The notes beneath the pieces were generated by a model. It ran no database searches. It saw only the letters and a program-made list of their open reading frames with translations, and was not told where the DNA came from. From Chryseobacterium echinoideorum (GTDB lineage Bacteria; Bacteroidota; Bacteroidia; Flavobacteriales; Weeksellaceae): DNA of 64,000 nt. Of the stretch, positions 1 to 8,039 are shown one piece after another (within the stretch, counting starts at the first letter, position 1; each line of letters begins with the position of its first letter). The DNA lies in assembly GCF_007474535.1 (NCBI RefSeq), contig NZ_VKNW01000004.1, forward strand, positions 1 through 64,000, in the 5' to 3' direction. Position numbers and translations under genes: made by a program.

Positions 1-2602
1 TATTGCTTACCACTGGGAAGTTAACAGGCGTTACCGTTACATTAGCAATATAATCATTGGTGCCTGTTCCTACCATTGGGCAGTAAGACAGTGGTGGTGT
101 GGTAAAGTTGACAGAAGGACCAAAAGCTCCCGTTGTTCCGTTACAGATCGTCTGCACCTGAACCTGATAAACCGTCTGCTCGGTAAGTCCTGTAATTGTA
201 TAAAAACTCTGACCGGTAGGAGTTCCTGTTGGTAAAGCCTGTCCCGTTGCAGATGGCAGCCATGGTCCGTTTGGACTCAGTCTCCATCTGATAACATAAT
301 TGGCTCCTAAAGTCGGTGTCCAGGAAACAAAAGCTGTATTAAAGCCTGGAGTTACATTAATAGGAGTTGGAGGCGCTGTTGTACAAGGTAAAAGATCAAT
401 AAATTTAATTTCATAATCTTCTACCTCGCCATTGCTTGTTAAATTAGCACATGCATCAGAAGGGGTAAGAAAATATACGATTACACGCATCTTAATCTTA
501 CTTGGTCCTGAATAGGCATCTATAGGAACTGAAAAATTTGCCGTCACAGGAGTGGTATTAGAATATCCCAAATTCATAATTCTCTCTCCTCCTGGTGTTC
601 CGACAGGATTGTTATTAAATATTCCATCTCCGTTAAAATCAATCCACGCATATGTAGAATATGTTCCCGAAGCAATAGACCTTCCTACAGAAAGTGTATT
701 ATTATTAGTTCCTCTTATTAAAGTAATTGTTTTTGTTGGATCTGTTGAATAATCTGTATAAGTACTTGGTCCCGAAGGATTATTAGTAGGGGATAAATAA
801 GTACCTATCATAGAAATATTACTGATATAACCATTCGTTACCGTTGCTGTTCCCGACCCACAATACGTAAGAGCAGGTGTAGTAAAGTCAACAGGTGTAG
901 AAAAAGCTCCCTGAGTTCCGCATATTGTTGCTACTTCCACCTGATATTGCGTCTGCTCTATCAATCCAGGAAGTGTTACGTTATTTACAAAAGGGGTGGT
1001 AATATTGATCGTTTGCCAAGGTCCTGAAGGCAGCACTCTGTACCGTACAACATAAGTTGCTCCCTGACTTGCAGTCCATGAAACCGAAGCCGATGTAGCG
1101 GTAACATTATTAACCGTAACATTCGCAGGAGGCGCATTAGTACATGGTGACAAAACAGTTCCTACCAACTGAAGTCTCGGAAGAACCGAATATCTGCTGG
1201 TTGCAGTTGGCGGATTGGCAGGATCAGGATTATTAGTTGTATTATAATAAAGCATCCCTCTGTTAGCTCCTGCACTGTAACTTCCCCAGTTGGCAGTACA
1301 TGACGTGCCTGTAGAATTTTCATCAACCGCAACTACTACATTACTTGTACCATCCCAAAGAAATGGTGTACTAAGCGGAATCTCAACCCAAGTCCCGGCA
1401 GTCATTGCAGGAAGAGTTCCTGAATAAACCTGAGTCATAGCCCCTGAAGAAATCCAGCTGGTAGTGGTAGGAAAATCATTTTGAGCAGTATTACCCATGT
1501 AAACCACCCATTGATTATAATTTCCTTGCGTTGAAGCTGTGCTGGATACAAAAAACCTGATTGAAGTAATATAATTATTAGTTCCTACCGCAGCCGAAAC
1601 TTCAGCACCTGTATAGATTTGCTGAGAATAATTAAATCCTGAACATGAGTAAACCGGAAGAAATGCATGGGTGGCAGTTCCGCCACCAATCTGACCCGGT
1701 GTAAATGATTCCCCTTCAACCCAGATAGATTTATCTGTAGGAGAACATACTGATCTCACCCACCAGTAATAGGTTGTTCCAGGAACCAATGGAGAAATTG
1801 GAGCGGATGTTCCCGGAACTATAGTTCCGGCAGTTGCGCCTGTTGGAGGCGTATTAGTTGTAGAATAGAAATATTCATAACCCCCTGCAGGAGCAGGAGC
1901 AGGAGACAATGGAGCTCCCCAATTTAAAGTAGCGGAAGTAGGCTGTACATTTGATACAGGCAGAGTCACAGGTTCAAAACAACTAGGAGCCTGAATTACC
2001 TGAACTTCATCCAAAAGTAAATCATCATAAAAATATCCATCGGCTGCTACATCTTTGTCAACTGTGAATTTTAGCTGGATAGTAGCTCCTACATAACTTG
2101 CAGCCAACGCAACGCCTACTGTTCTCCAAGTAGGGTCATTGCTGTTGTCAGACCAAATCTGAACCCAACCACTACCATCATTAACAGCGAGTTTGAGTTC
2201 GTTGTTTGAGTAATTAGGAAGCGTTCCTGTAGATGAAGTAAGATGATTTTTAAACCATTCAAATTTCACATACGGATTGGCAAGTCCGGTAAGATTAATC
2301 TGCGGACTGATAAGCTCAACATTATGCTCGTTGGTATAAGGCGAGCTTGCATCTACCCACGCAAAAGTTCCCGCAGGTTTACCTCCGTTTCCGGTGGCTC
2401 CGTAACCTGCAGAACCGCTAAATTTCCATCTTGCGTTTGCACTGGTGGATGTTGTTGTGGGATTTTGATTGATCCAGCACGCAGGAAGTGATCCTGTGCT
2501 GAACGACTGTAAAAACGGGACGGGTAACGGCGCACAGGTTTGTGCCGAAACCTCAAACTGCATACACAGCAGGAGTCCCAGAATCATTAGAAATCTGTTC
2601 AT
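1..2602 (-). CDS. Secreted multidomain surface protein with fibronectin type III and GEVED domains (3' end outside window)
   Basis: The frame is open from ATG at 2602 down to base 1, giving about 867 residues without the C-terminus. An N-terminal signal peptide ends near residue 21 (hydrophobic run, then VSAQ). Residues about 25-190 look like a MAM/jelly-roll adhesion domain. Fibronectin type III-like modules follow, recognisable from repeated phrases such as 'TPINVTP', 'ANYVIRWR' and 'TEQTVYQVQVQT'. A GEVED motif (NGEVEDYEIKF) lies between two of them. Flavobacterial proteins of this build are normally exported by the type IX system and end with a sorting domain, which would lie outside the window. 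Adhesin or exported enzyme are both possible; no catalytic motif is seen in the visible part. Confidence 0.85.
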   Translation of the reverse strand, partial: MNRFLMILGLLLCMQFEVSAQTCAPLPVPFLQSFSTGSLPACWINQNPTTTSTSANARWKFSGSAGYGATGNGGKPAGTFAWVDASSPYTNEHNVELISPQINLTGLANPYVKFEWFKNHLTSSTGTLPNYSNNELKLAVNDGSGWVQIWSDNSNDPTWRTVGVALAASYVGATIQLKFTVDKDVAADGYFYDDLLLDEVQVIQAPSCFEPVTLPVSNVQPTSATLNWGAPLSPAPAPAGGYEYFYSTTNTPPTGATAGTIVPGTSAPISPLVPGTTYYWWVRSVCSPTDKSIWVEGESFTPGQIGGGTATHAFLPVYSCSGFNYSQQIYTGAEVSAAVGTNNYITSIRFFVSSTASTQGNYNQWVVYMGNTAQNDFPTTTSWISSGAMTQVYSGTLPAMTAGTWVEIPLSTPFLWDGTSNVVVAVDENSTGTSCTANWGSYSAGANRGMLYYNTTNNPDPANPPTATSRYSVLPRLQLVGTVLSPCTNAPPANVTVNNVTATSASVSWTASQGATYVVRYRVLPSGPWQTINITTPFVNNVTLPGLIEQTQYQVEVATICGTQGAFSTPVDFTTPALTYCGSGTATVTNGYISNISMIGTYLSPTNNPSGPSTYTDYSTDPTKTITLIRGTNNNTLSVGRSIASGTYSTYAWIDFNGDGIFNNNPVGTPGGERIMNLGYSNTTPVTANFSVPIDAYSGPSKIKMRVIVYFLTPSDACANLTSNGEVEDYEIKFIDLLPCTTAPPTPINVTPGFNTAFVSWTPTLGANYVIRWRLSPNGPWLPSATGQALPTGTPTGQSFYTITGLTEQTVYQVQVQTICNGTTGAFGPSVNFTTPPLSYCPMVGTGTNDYIANVTVTPVNFPVVSN

Positions 2603-2991
2603 AATTGTTTAGAATGATGGATTAGTAATTTGTTTAAAAAATTTCTTCGACCAAGAAATTTTAAATTTTTCGTAATAGAAATAAAAATAGTAGAGGTTTT
2701 CTCCATAGGCGATAATTTATTTATTATTGAAACCAAATATAGGTTTTTTATTTTAATTATCAGTATATCATAACACTAGAATGTTTAATGTATCATAAAA
2801 AAATAAAATTTATCAAAATAACATTAAAAGACATTAGTTTACTTAATAATCATTAAAACAAAATATTAAAAATTTGATATTAAAAAAATTCATTTATCTT
2901 TTTACATCTCATAATGACAAATCTGAAGGTATTGTATTATCTAAAAAATATTTGTAAAAAAACAAGTATTTTAGCCATTCTAAAAATGACA
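2603..2991. other. AT-rich divergent intergenic region
   Basis: This 389-bp stretch separates the divergently transcribed surface protein and tex genes and must hold both promoters. It is very AT-rich with many A and T runs. No convincing gene, hairpin or clean TAnnTTTG promoter box could be singled out. An in-frame ATG at 2914 would extend Tex by 26 residues, but that extension (rich in K, I and L) does not resemble Tex N-termini. Confidence 0.4.
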
Positions 2992-5115
2992 ATGAACGCA
3001 ATAGACTACATAAAAAACCTCATCAATATACCGGAGAAAAGCATAACCGCAACAATCAAACTTCTTTCAGAAGATTGCACCATCCCTTTTATTGCAAGAT
3101 ACCGGAAAGATGCAACAGGAAATTTAGATGAAACCCAAATTGAGCATATTTTAAAACTCAATAAACAGTTCGAAGATATCGTCAAAAGAAAAGAAGCGGT
3201 TCTGAAGTCTATTGAAGAGCAAAATTCTTTAACCCCAGAACTGAAACAGAAAATTGAACAAAGTTTTGATCTTCAGGAAATTGAAGACTTATATTTACCC
3301 TTCAAAAAACGCAAAAAAACAAAAGCTGATGCTGCCAAAGAGAAAGGGTTGGAACCTCTGGCTAAAATTATCATGAGCCAAAAAGCAGATGATGTGCAGT
3401 TTTTAGCCTCAAAATATCTGAATGAAAATGTATCTTCCCAAGAAGAAGCTTTGCAGGGTGCAAGAGATATTATGGCAGAATGGATTAACGAAAATATGTA
3501 TGTTCGTAAAAATCTGCGCAGGCTCTTTCAGCGGAAAGCAATAATCACTTCCAGAGTTGTAAAAGCAAAAAAAGATGAAGAAGCTGCACAAAAATTTTCT
3601 CAATACTTTGAATGGGAAGAAAGTCTCAACAGAACTCCTTCTCATCGGCTTTTGGCAATGCTGAGAGCGGAAGCGGAAGGTTTTGTAAGAACCAACATCG
3701 GTATTGACAAAGATGAAGCATTAGAATTTATTGAAAATGCCATCATAAAGTCTGACAACGAATGTTCTGAGCAGATTTCCTTAGCCATCAAAGACAGCTA
3801 TAAAAGATTGCTGGAACCCGCCATTTCTAATGAAACCCTACAGGAAGCCAAAGAAAAAGCAGACAAAAAAGCCATCGAAATTTTTTCGGAAAATCTATCC
3901 CAGCTTCTATTGGCTCCGCCATTGGGAGAAAAAAGAATTTTAGCAATAGATCCGGGCTATAAAAGCGGCTGCAAAGTGGTTTGTCTGGATGAGAAAGGTG
4001 ATTTGCTGCACAACGAAACCATTTATCCTCATGCTCCGCAAAACGAAAGCGGAATGGCAATGAAAAAGATCCGCTCTATGGTAAACGCTTATAACATTCA
4101 GGCAATTTCCATCGGAAACGGAACGGCAAGCCGGGAAACGGAGTTTTTCATCAAAAAAATCGGTTTTGAAAAGCCTATTCAGGTTTTTGTAGTTTCAGAA
4201 GCGGGCGCATCGGTTTATTCTGCAAGCAAAATTGCAAGAGATGAATTTCCGAGTTTCGATGTTACCGTTCGCGGAGCTGTTTCTATCGGACGAAGACTTT
4301 CTGATCCTTTGGCTGAACTGGTAAAAATTGATGCAAAATCAATCGGGGTCGGGCAATATCAACATGATGTAGATCAGACTTTACTAAAAAACGAACTGGA
4401 TTCTACGGTGATGAAATGCGTTAATTCGGTCGGAATCAATCTGAATACAGCCAGCAAATCTTTACTGAGCTACGTTTCGGGAATCGGTGAAAAAATGGCT
4501 GAAAACATTGTGAATTACCGTGCAGAAAACGGTGCATTTGAAGACCGGAAACAACTGAAAAAAGTTCCGAGACTGGGTGAAAAAGCGTTTCAGCAAGCAG
4601 CAGCTTTCATCCGGATTGCAAATTCTAAAAACCCTTTAGACAATTCTGCCGTTCATCCGGAAGCTTACAGTTTAGTGGAAAAAATGGCAAAAGATCTAGG
4701 TTTGAAAACCGAAGATCTTATTTCAAATAAAGAGAAAATTGCAGAGATTAAACCTGAAAAATACGTTAGCGATCAAATCGGAATTTTAGGAATAAAAGAT
4801 ATCCTGAAAGAGCTGGAAAAACCAGGTCTTGATCCCAGAAAAGCTGCCAAAGTGTTTGAATTTGATCCTACCGTCAAGAAAATTTCAGATCTGAAGATTG
4901 GGATGATTCTTCCGGGAATTGTCAATAATATTACCGCATTTGGCTGTTTTGTGGATTTGGGAATTAAAGAAAGGGGTTTGGTTCATATTTCCCAGCTGAA
5001 AGACGGTTTCGTTTCGGATGTCAATGAAGTGGTAAAGCTTCATCAGCACGTTCAGGTGAAAGTAACCGAAGTGGATGAAGCCAGAAAAAGAATCCAGCTG
5101 AGTATGATTTTGTAA
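2992..5115 (+). CDS. tex: Tex family RNA-binding transcription accessory protein
   Basis: Cytoplasmic RNA-binding protein of the Tex/YhgF family, about 707 residues from the chosen start, which is normal for the family. The N-terminal helical part contains 'IPFIARYRKDATGNLDE', typical for Tex. A YqgF/RNase H-like domain starts near 'ILAIDPGYKSGCK'. Helix-hairpin-helix motifs lie around 'SYVSGIGEKMAENIV'. A C-terminal S1 domain reads 'GIVNNITAFGCFVDLG' and 'GLVHISQL'. The start at 2992 (MNAIDYIKNL) is preferred over upstream ATGs at 2914 and 2986 because homologues begin at this point. The family is linked to transcription fidelity and stress tolerance. The RDD gene follows after 10 bp. Confidence 0.93.
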   Translation: MNAIDYIKNLINIPEKSITATIKLLSEDCTIPFIARYRKDATGNLDETQIEHILKLNKQFEDIVKRKEAVLKSIEEQNSLTPELKQKIEQSFDLQEIEDLYLPFKKRKKTKADAAKEKGLEPLAKIIMSQKADDVQFLASKYLNENVSSQEEALQGARDIMAEWINENMYVRKNLRRLFQRKAIITSRVVKAKKDEEAAQKFSQYFEWEESLNRTPSHRLLAMLRAEAEGFVRTNIGIDKDEALEFIENAIIKSDNECSEQISLAIKDSYKRLLEPAISNETLQEAKEKADKKAIEIFSENLSQLLLAPPLGEKRILAIDPGYKSGCKVVCLDEKGDLLHNETIYPHAPQNESGMAMKKIRSMVNAYNIQAISIGNGTASRETEFFIKKIGFEKPIQVFVVSEAGASVYSASKIARDEFPSFDVTVRGAVSIGRRLSDPLAELVKIDAKSIGVGQYQHDVDQTLLKNELDSTVMKCVNSVGINLNTASKSLLSYVSGIGEKMAENIVNYRAENGAFEDRKQLKKVPRLGEKAFQQAAAFIRIANSKNPLDNSAVHPEAYSLVEKMAKDLGLKTEDLISNKEKIAEIKPEKYVSDQIGILGIKDILKELEKPGLDPRKAAKVFEFDPTVKKISDLKIGMILPGIVNNITAFGCFVDLGIKERGLVHISQLKDGFVSDVNEVVKLHQHVQVKVTEVDEARKRIQLSMIL

Positions 5116-5125
5116 TACATTTCAA

Positions 5126-5710
5126 TTGAGAATTTCAGAAATAAAGGAAAGAAAAATTATCCACAGACCTACGCTCAGTTTTAATGAGTACGGAAAAAGA
5201 ATTTATCATTCTTACGAATATTATTTACCTTATAATCCGGGATTTAAAGGAAATGAAACTCAGAGGCTGTTCGCAAAATGGATAGATATAGCATTATTTG
5301 CTGTAATCTTTTATTATGTATTTAATATACAAATCCTTGCAGGCATATTGCTGTCAATAATTTGCGTCATTATTTCAGGAGCGATGTCCGAATTTTATTT
5401 TGGTACTACTTTAGGAAAAAAGATATTCAGGCTAAAAGTTATTGATGATGAAGGAAACAATCCTGAATTACGGACTTCATTTAAAAGAAATATCCTATGT
5501 CTGGCTAATTTGTATCCTACTTTTTCTGAAGTAACCTCCAAAAGTATCGCCATGGGAAGGCGCACAACAGTACAAATGCACTTTAGTATGCATTTAAACA
5601 ATACAATGTGTACAACATATATTATCAAAGAAAGTAAAATGGAGGAAATAAGAACCCTTCTTGAAGATAACCGCTCAGCAAATCATAATCAACGTATCGG
5701 AAGCAATTAG
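5126..5710 (+). CDS. RDD family membrane protein
   Basis: A 194-residue protein with the RDD signature: 'RLFAKWIDIALF' with the Arg and Asp before the first membrane segment, two hydrophobic segments at about residues 55-72 and 72-92, and 'TLGKKIFRLKVIDDEG' after them. RDD proteins are small inner-membrane proteins, some linked to ion transport; the function here is unknown. The only plausible start is a TTG at 5126, 10 bp behind the tex stop, so the gene is probably translated from the tex transcript. The C-terminal 70 residues are soluble and not recognised. Confidence 0.75.
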   Translation: MRISEIKERKIIHRPTLSFNEYGKRIYHSYEYYLPYNPGFKGNETQRLFAKWIDIALFAVIFYYVFNIQILAGILLSIICVIISGAMSEFYFGTTLGKKIFRLKVIDDEGNNPELRTSFKRNILCLANLYPTFSEVTSKSIAMGRRTTVQMHFSMHLNNTMCTTYIIKESKMEEIRTLLEDNRSANHNQRIGSN

Positions 5711-5744
5711 AATATTCTGAAGAAATGTTGCTCAATAAAAACAG

Positions 5745-5765
5745 AGCCGGCTCTAAAAGCCGGCT
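5745..5765 (-). terminator. Rho-independent terminator of the histone H1-like gene
   Basis: Two copies of the palindrome AGCCGGCT (5745-5752 and 5758-5765) form an 8-bp GC-rich stem. On the minus strand it is followed by TTTTT (5737-5741). Confidence 0.85.
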
Positions 5766-5771
5766 TCATGA

Positions 5772-5948
5772 TTATTTTTTTGATTCTTCAACAGAAACTT
5801 TTCTGAATTCTTTGAACAATTTGCTTAATTCCAAGGCTGATTTACGAGCTCTTGTTCCTGCTGCTTTGTTACCTTTTTCTGCTTGTTGGTTTGCTTCTGT
5901 TGTAAACGCTTCAAATTCTGCGTTGATTTTTTCGATAAGTTCTTTCAT
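5772..5948 (-). CDS. Histone H1-like protein (Hc1-type, Bacteroidetes)
   Basis: A 58-residue, lysine- and alanine-rich protein beginning MKELIEKINAEFEAFTTEA and ending in a KVSVEESKK tail. This is the standard form of the small histone H1-like protein of Flavobacteriia, expected to bind DNA and act in nucleoid organisation. ATGs at 5954 and 5972 would add two or eight residues; 5948 matches the usual family start. A strong terminator follows directly on the same strand. The plus-strand open frame over the same bases (5725-6141) is a shadow. Confidence 0.85.
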   Translation of the reverse strand: MKELIEKINAEFEAFTTEANQQAEKGNKAAGTRARKSALELSKLFKEFRKVSVEESKK

Positions 5949-6201
5949 GTTCATAATAATTTTAGGATGCAAATATATGCTTTCAGATGCTTTCCGCCTA
6001 ACATCAAAAAGAAAAAAACCTTGTAAAATGAATATTTATGGTATTTTATTTAACCGTCAATGGTATTTAAGTGTGAAAAGCGCATTTCAACCATTCAACA
6101 GAATGGAAATTTTAATTATGGAAAACACTAATTTTTGTTAAGTTGTTTTTTTTATATTTGATATATTATAATTTGGATTTACGCAATGCGTGAATGTAGA
6201 A

Positions 6202-6213
6202 GTTAGCGGTCAT
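6202..6213 (+). repeat. GTTAGCGGTCAT, cassette-junction-like motif
   Basis: The motif lies 27 bp in front of the first GNAT ATG. It starts with GTTAG, like the conserved end of gene-cassette (attC) sites (GTTRRRY), though the next bases deviate. It pairs conceptually with the palindromic element behind the gene (6934-7034). The assignment rests on resemblance only. Confidence 0.35.
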
Positions 6214-6240
6214 TGTATAGAAATTTTTGCACTAAAAGAA

Positions 6241-6930
6241 ATGGAAAGAAGAAAATTAGACAATCCAACTTGGTATTCTTTGGTTGAAACACACAAAGAT
6301 TTTGCTGTTGATTATAACAACAGCGTTAAATTCTATAAACCGCAATATTGTCCTTTTGGAGGTTTTATTGAGCAAGATACAATTGAAACAGGAATTGACA
6401 AGTACTCTTTATTGACAAACAATTTTTATGTTGTTGGAAATAGACCAGACTTTAGCGATAAAGTAAAACTAGTCAAGGAATTAGTTTGTAATCAAATGTT
6501 ACTTAACGAACCCATTGACATAGAAATATCTGAACAGGTAACTGAACTTAAAACAACAAACCAAAAAGATGATTTGTTTGAACTTGTTAATTTAGTTCAA
6601 CCTGGTTATTTTATGAGCAATACCTCAGAACTCGGAAAATATTACGGAATCTATAAAAATGACAAATTAATTGCTGTTACAGGAGAACGTATGAAAATGA
6701 ATGAATACACAGAAATAAGTGCGGTTGTTACACATCCTGAACACATAGGAAAAGGTTATGCGAAACAATTAATAGCTCATACGTGCAGTCAAATATTCAG
6801 TGAAAACAAAATTCCATATTTGCACGTTGCAGATACAAATGTTGGCGCCATAAGATTATATGAAAAGCTTGGTTTTGGGACAAGGCGCAAAATTAGCTTT
6901 TGGAATTTTGTTACGAATGATATCAAATAA
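6241..6930 (+). CDS. GNAT family N-acetyltransferase
   Basis: A 229-residue protein whose C-terminal half is a GNAT fold. 'EYTEISAVVTHPEHIGKGYAKQL' contains the acetyl-CoA pyrophosphate-binding signature (Q/R-x-x-G-x-G/A as HIGKGYA), and 'LHVADTNVGAIRLYEKLGF' is the typical last motif. The N-terminal part (NPTWYSL...PFGGF) is shared by a flavobacterial subgroup. An open frame reaches upstream to a GTG at 6190, but the ATG at 6241 gives the usual family start. The substrate is unknown. The gene stands alone between cassette-like sequences, which suggests acquisition by transfer. Confidence 0.8.
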   Translation: MERRKLDNPTWYSLVETHKDFAVDYNNSVKFYKPQYCPFGGFIEQDTIETGIDKYSLLTNNFYVVGNRPDFSDKVKLVKELVCNQMLLNEPIDIEISEQVTELKTTNQKDDLFELVNLVQPGYFMSNTSELGKYYGIYKNDKLIAVTGERMKMNEYTEISAVVTHPEHIGKGYAKQLIAHTCSQIFSENKIPYLHVADTNVGAIRLYEKLGFGTRRKISFWNFVTNDIK

Positions 6931-6933
6931 GCA

Positions 6934-7034
6934 ACGAACTGCCTACAAGAGTTTTGCAAAATGGCGGGTTTAAAGCTAAATCGAAACTTTCTTCTTCGAT
7001 TTCCTGCCACTTCGCCAAGCACCGAAACGTTAAT
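6934..7034. repeat. Imperfect palindrome resembling a gene-cassette recombination site
   Basis: Outer arms 6951-6968 and 7003-7020 pair at 13 of 18 positions plus two G-T wobbles. Inner arms AAATCGAA (6978-6985) and TTCGATTT (6995-7002) pair perfectly. The element fills the whole gap between two unrelated-length GNAT genes and begins and ends near AACGAAC and AACGTTAA. This layout (long imperfect palindrome between single promoterless small genes) is that of integron-type arrays. No integron integrase is in the window. Confidence 0.45.
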
Positions 7035-7074
7035 AATAACTTTAGCAAATCCCAACAGAGAAAACTTAAGAAAA

Positions 7075-7527
7075 ATGTATACTACTAAACGTACAAATTC
7101 TGACAATTTAGATTTTCAAAAGTTAGTTTTTGAACTTGATAAAGATTTGGCATTCAAAAATGGAGAAACGAATGATTTTTTTGCTAAATATAACAAAATT
7201 GACCTTATCAAAAATGTTGTTGTTGTATATGAAGCAGACCAAGCCGTTGGCTGCGGAGCAATAAAAGAATATGAAGATGGGATTATGGAGATTAAAAGAA
7301 TGTTTGTCCAAACTGAAAAACGTGGTAAGGGAATAGCCGGAAAAATATTAGCTGAATTGCAAATTTGGGCGAAAGAATTGGGTTATAGAAAATGTGTTTT
7401 AGAGACAGGAGACAAAATGGTAGAAGCAATTGGCTTGTACAAGAAAAATAATTTTGTAATTATACCAAACTACGGACAGTACACTCACATAGAAAGTAGT
7501 ATTTGCTTTGAAAAAGAAATTCAATAA
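7075..7527 (+). CDS. GNAT family N-acetyltransferase
   Basis: A 150-residue single-domain GNAT protein. 'EIKRMFVQTEKRGKGIAGKIL' carries the acetyl-CoA binding loop (RGKGIA), and 'CVLETGDKMVEAIGLYKKNNF' the C-terminal motif. The open frame extends upstream to 6961, but those bases form the palindromic element, so the ATG at 7075 (MYTTKRTNSDN) is taken as the start. It is unrelated in sequence to the preceding acetyltransferase beyond the fold. The substrate cannot be told. Confidence 0.8.
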   Translation: MYTTKRTNSDNLDFQKLVFELDKDLAFKNGETNDFFAKYNKIDLIKNVVVVYEADQAVGCGAIKEYEDGIMEIKRMFVQTEKRGKGIAGKILAELQIWAKELGYRKCVLETGDKMVEAIGLYKKNNFVIIPNYGQYTHIESSICFEKEIQ

Positions 7528-7689
7528 AATACACCATATTGTCGTGTGAAAATTAAAAAATTTTGCTAAAAACAAAAGTAAATCTGACAACGTAAAGGAA
7601 ATTTTTCTGTATCTAAACAATAGTATTTTCATTAATAGGAAAAATGCATAATTTTATCATCAAAATTTACAACTCATAAAAAATATTAT

Positions 7690-7923
7690 ATGAAAACAAA
7701 ACTCCTTTTCATTTTTCTTTTTGCCTTTACCCTCAGCTTAGCTCAGACAAATTCAGACAATACAGATATAACTCATACCGTTACACAATCCGGAATTGGT
7801 TTAGGTTCTGTGATCGCCGTTGTAGTATCCTGGGATAGAAACAGATCTATTTTGTGGGCTATTCTCCACGGAATTTTGGGCTGGCTCTATGTAATTTATT
7901 TTGCTTTGACAGATAAAAACTAA
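7690..7923 (+). CDS. Small exported or membrane protein, unknown function
   Basis: A 77-residue protein with a clear signal peptide (MKTKLLFIFLFAFTLSLAQ) followed by a short polar linker and two hydrophobic stretches (GIGLGSVIAVVVSW and ILWAILHGILGWLYVIYFAL). The pattern SWDRNRSILWAILHGILGWLYV resembles small two-segment membrane proteins common in Bacteroidetes. It is flanked by non-coding DNA and closed by a strong terminator, so it is probably a single-gene unit. Confidence 0.65.
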   Translation: MKTKLLFIFLFAFTLSLAQTNSDNTDITHTVTQSGIGLGSVIAVVVSWDRNRSILWAILHGILGWLYVIYFALTDKN

Positions 7924-7952
7924 AAGCACTTTGTAAAATACAAAGTGCTTTT
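7922..7952 (+). terminator. Terminator, probably bidirectional
   Basis: Perfect 12-bp stem AAAAGCACTTTG / CAAAGTGCTTTT with a 7-nt loop. It overlaps the stop codon of the small membrane protein and lies between convergent transcription units, the catalase arriving from the other side. Confidence 0.8.
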
Positions 7953-8039
7953 GGTATCAAAAATATCAGATTCTATGACTACGGATCTAAAATAACTTTC
8001 TCGCGTGGTCTTGTTTTTTATTTTAGTGGATTTACGATA

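Noticed and set aside
5725..6141. 138-codon plus-strand frame over the histone H1-like gene
   Set aside because: It reads through the terminator and the histone gene on the other strand; its composition (many Ser, Leu, Ala runs) is that of an antisense shadow.
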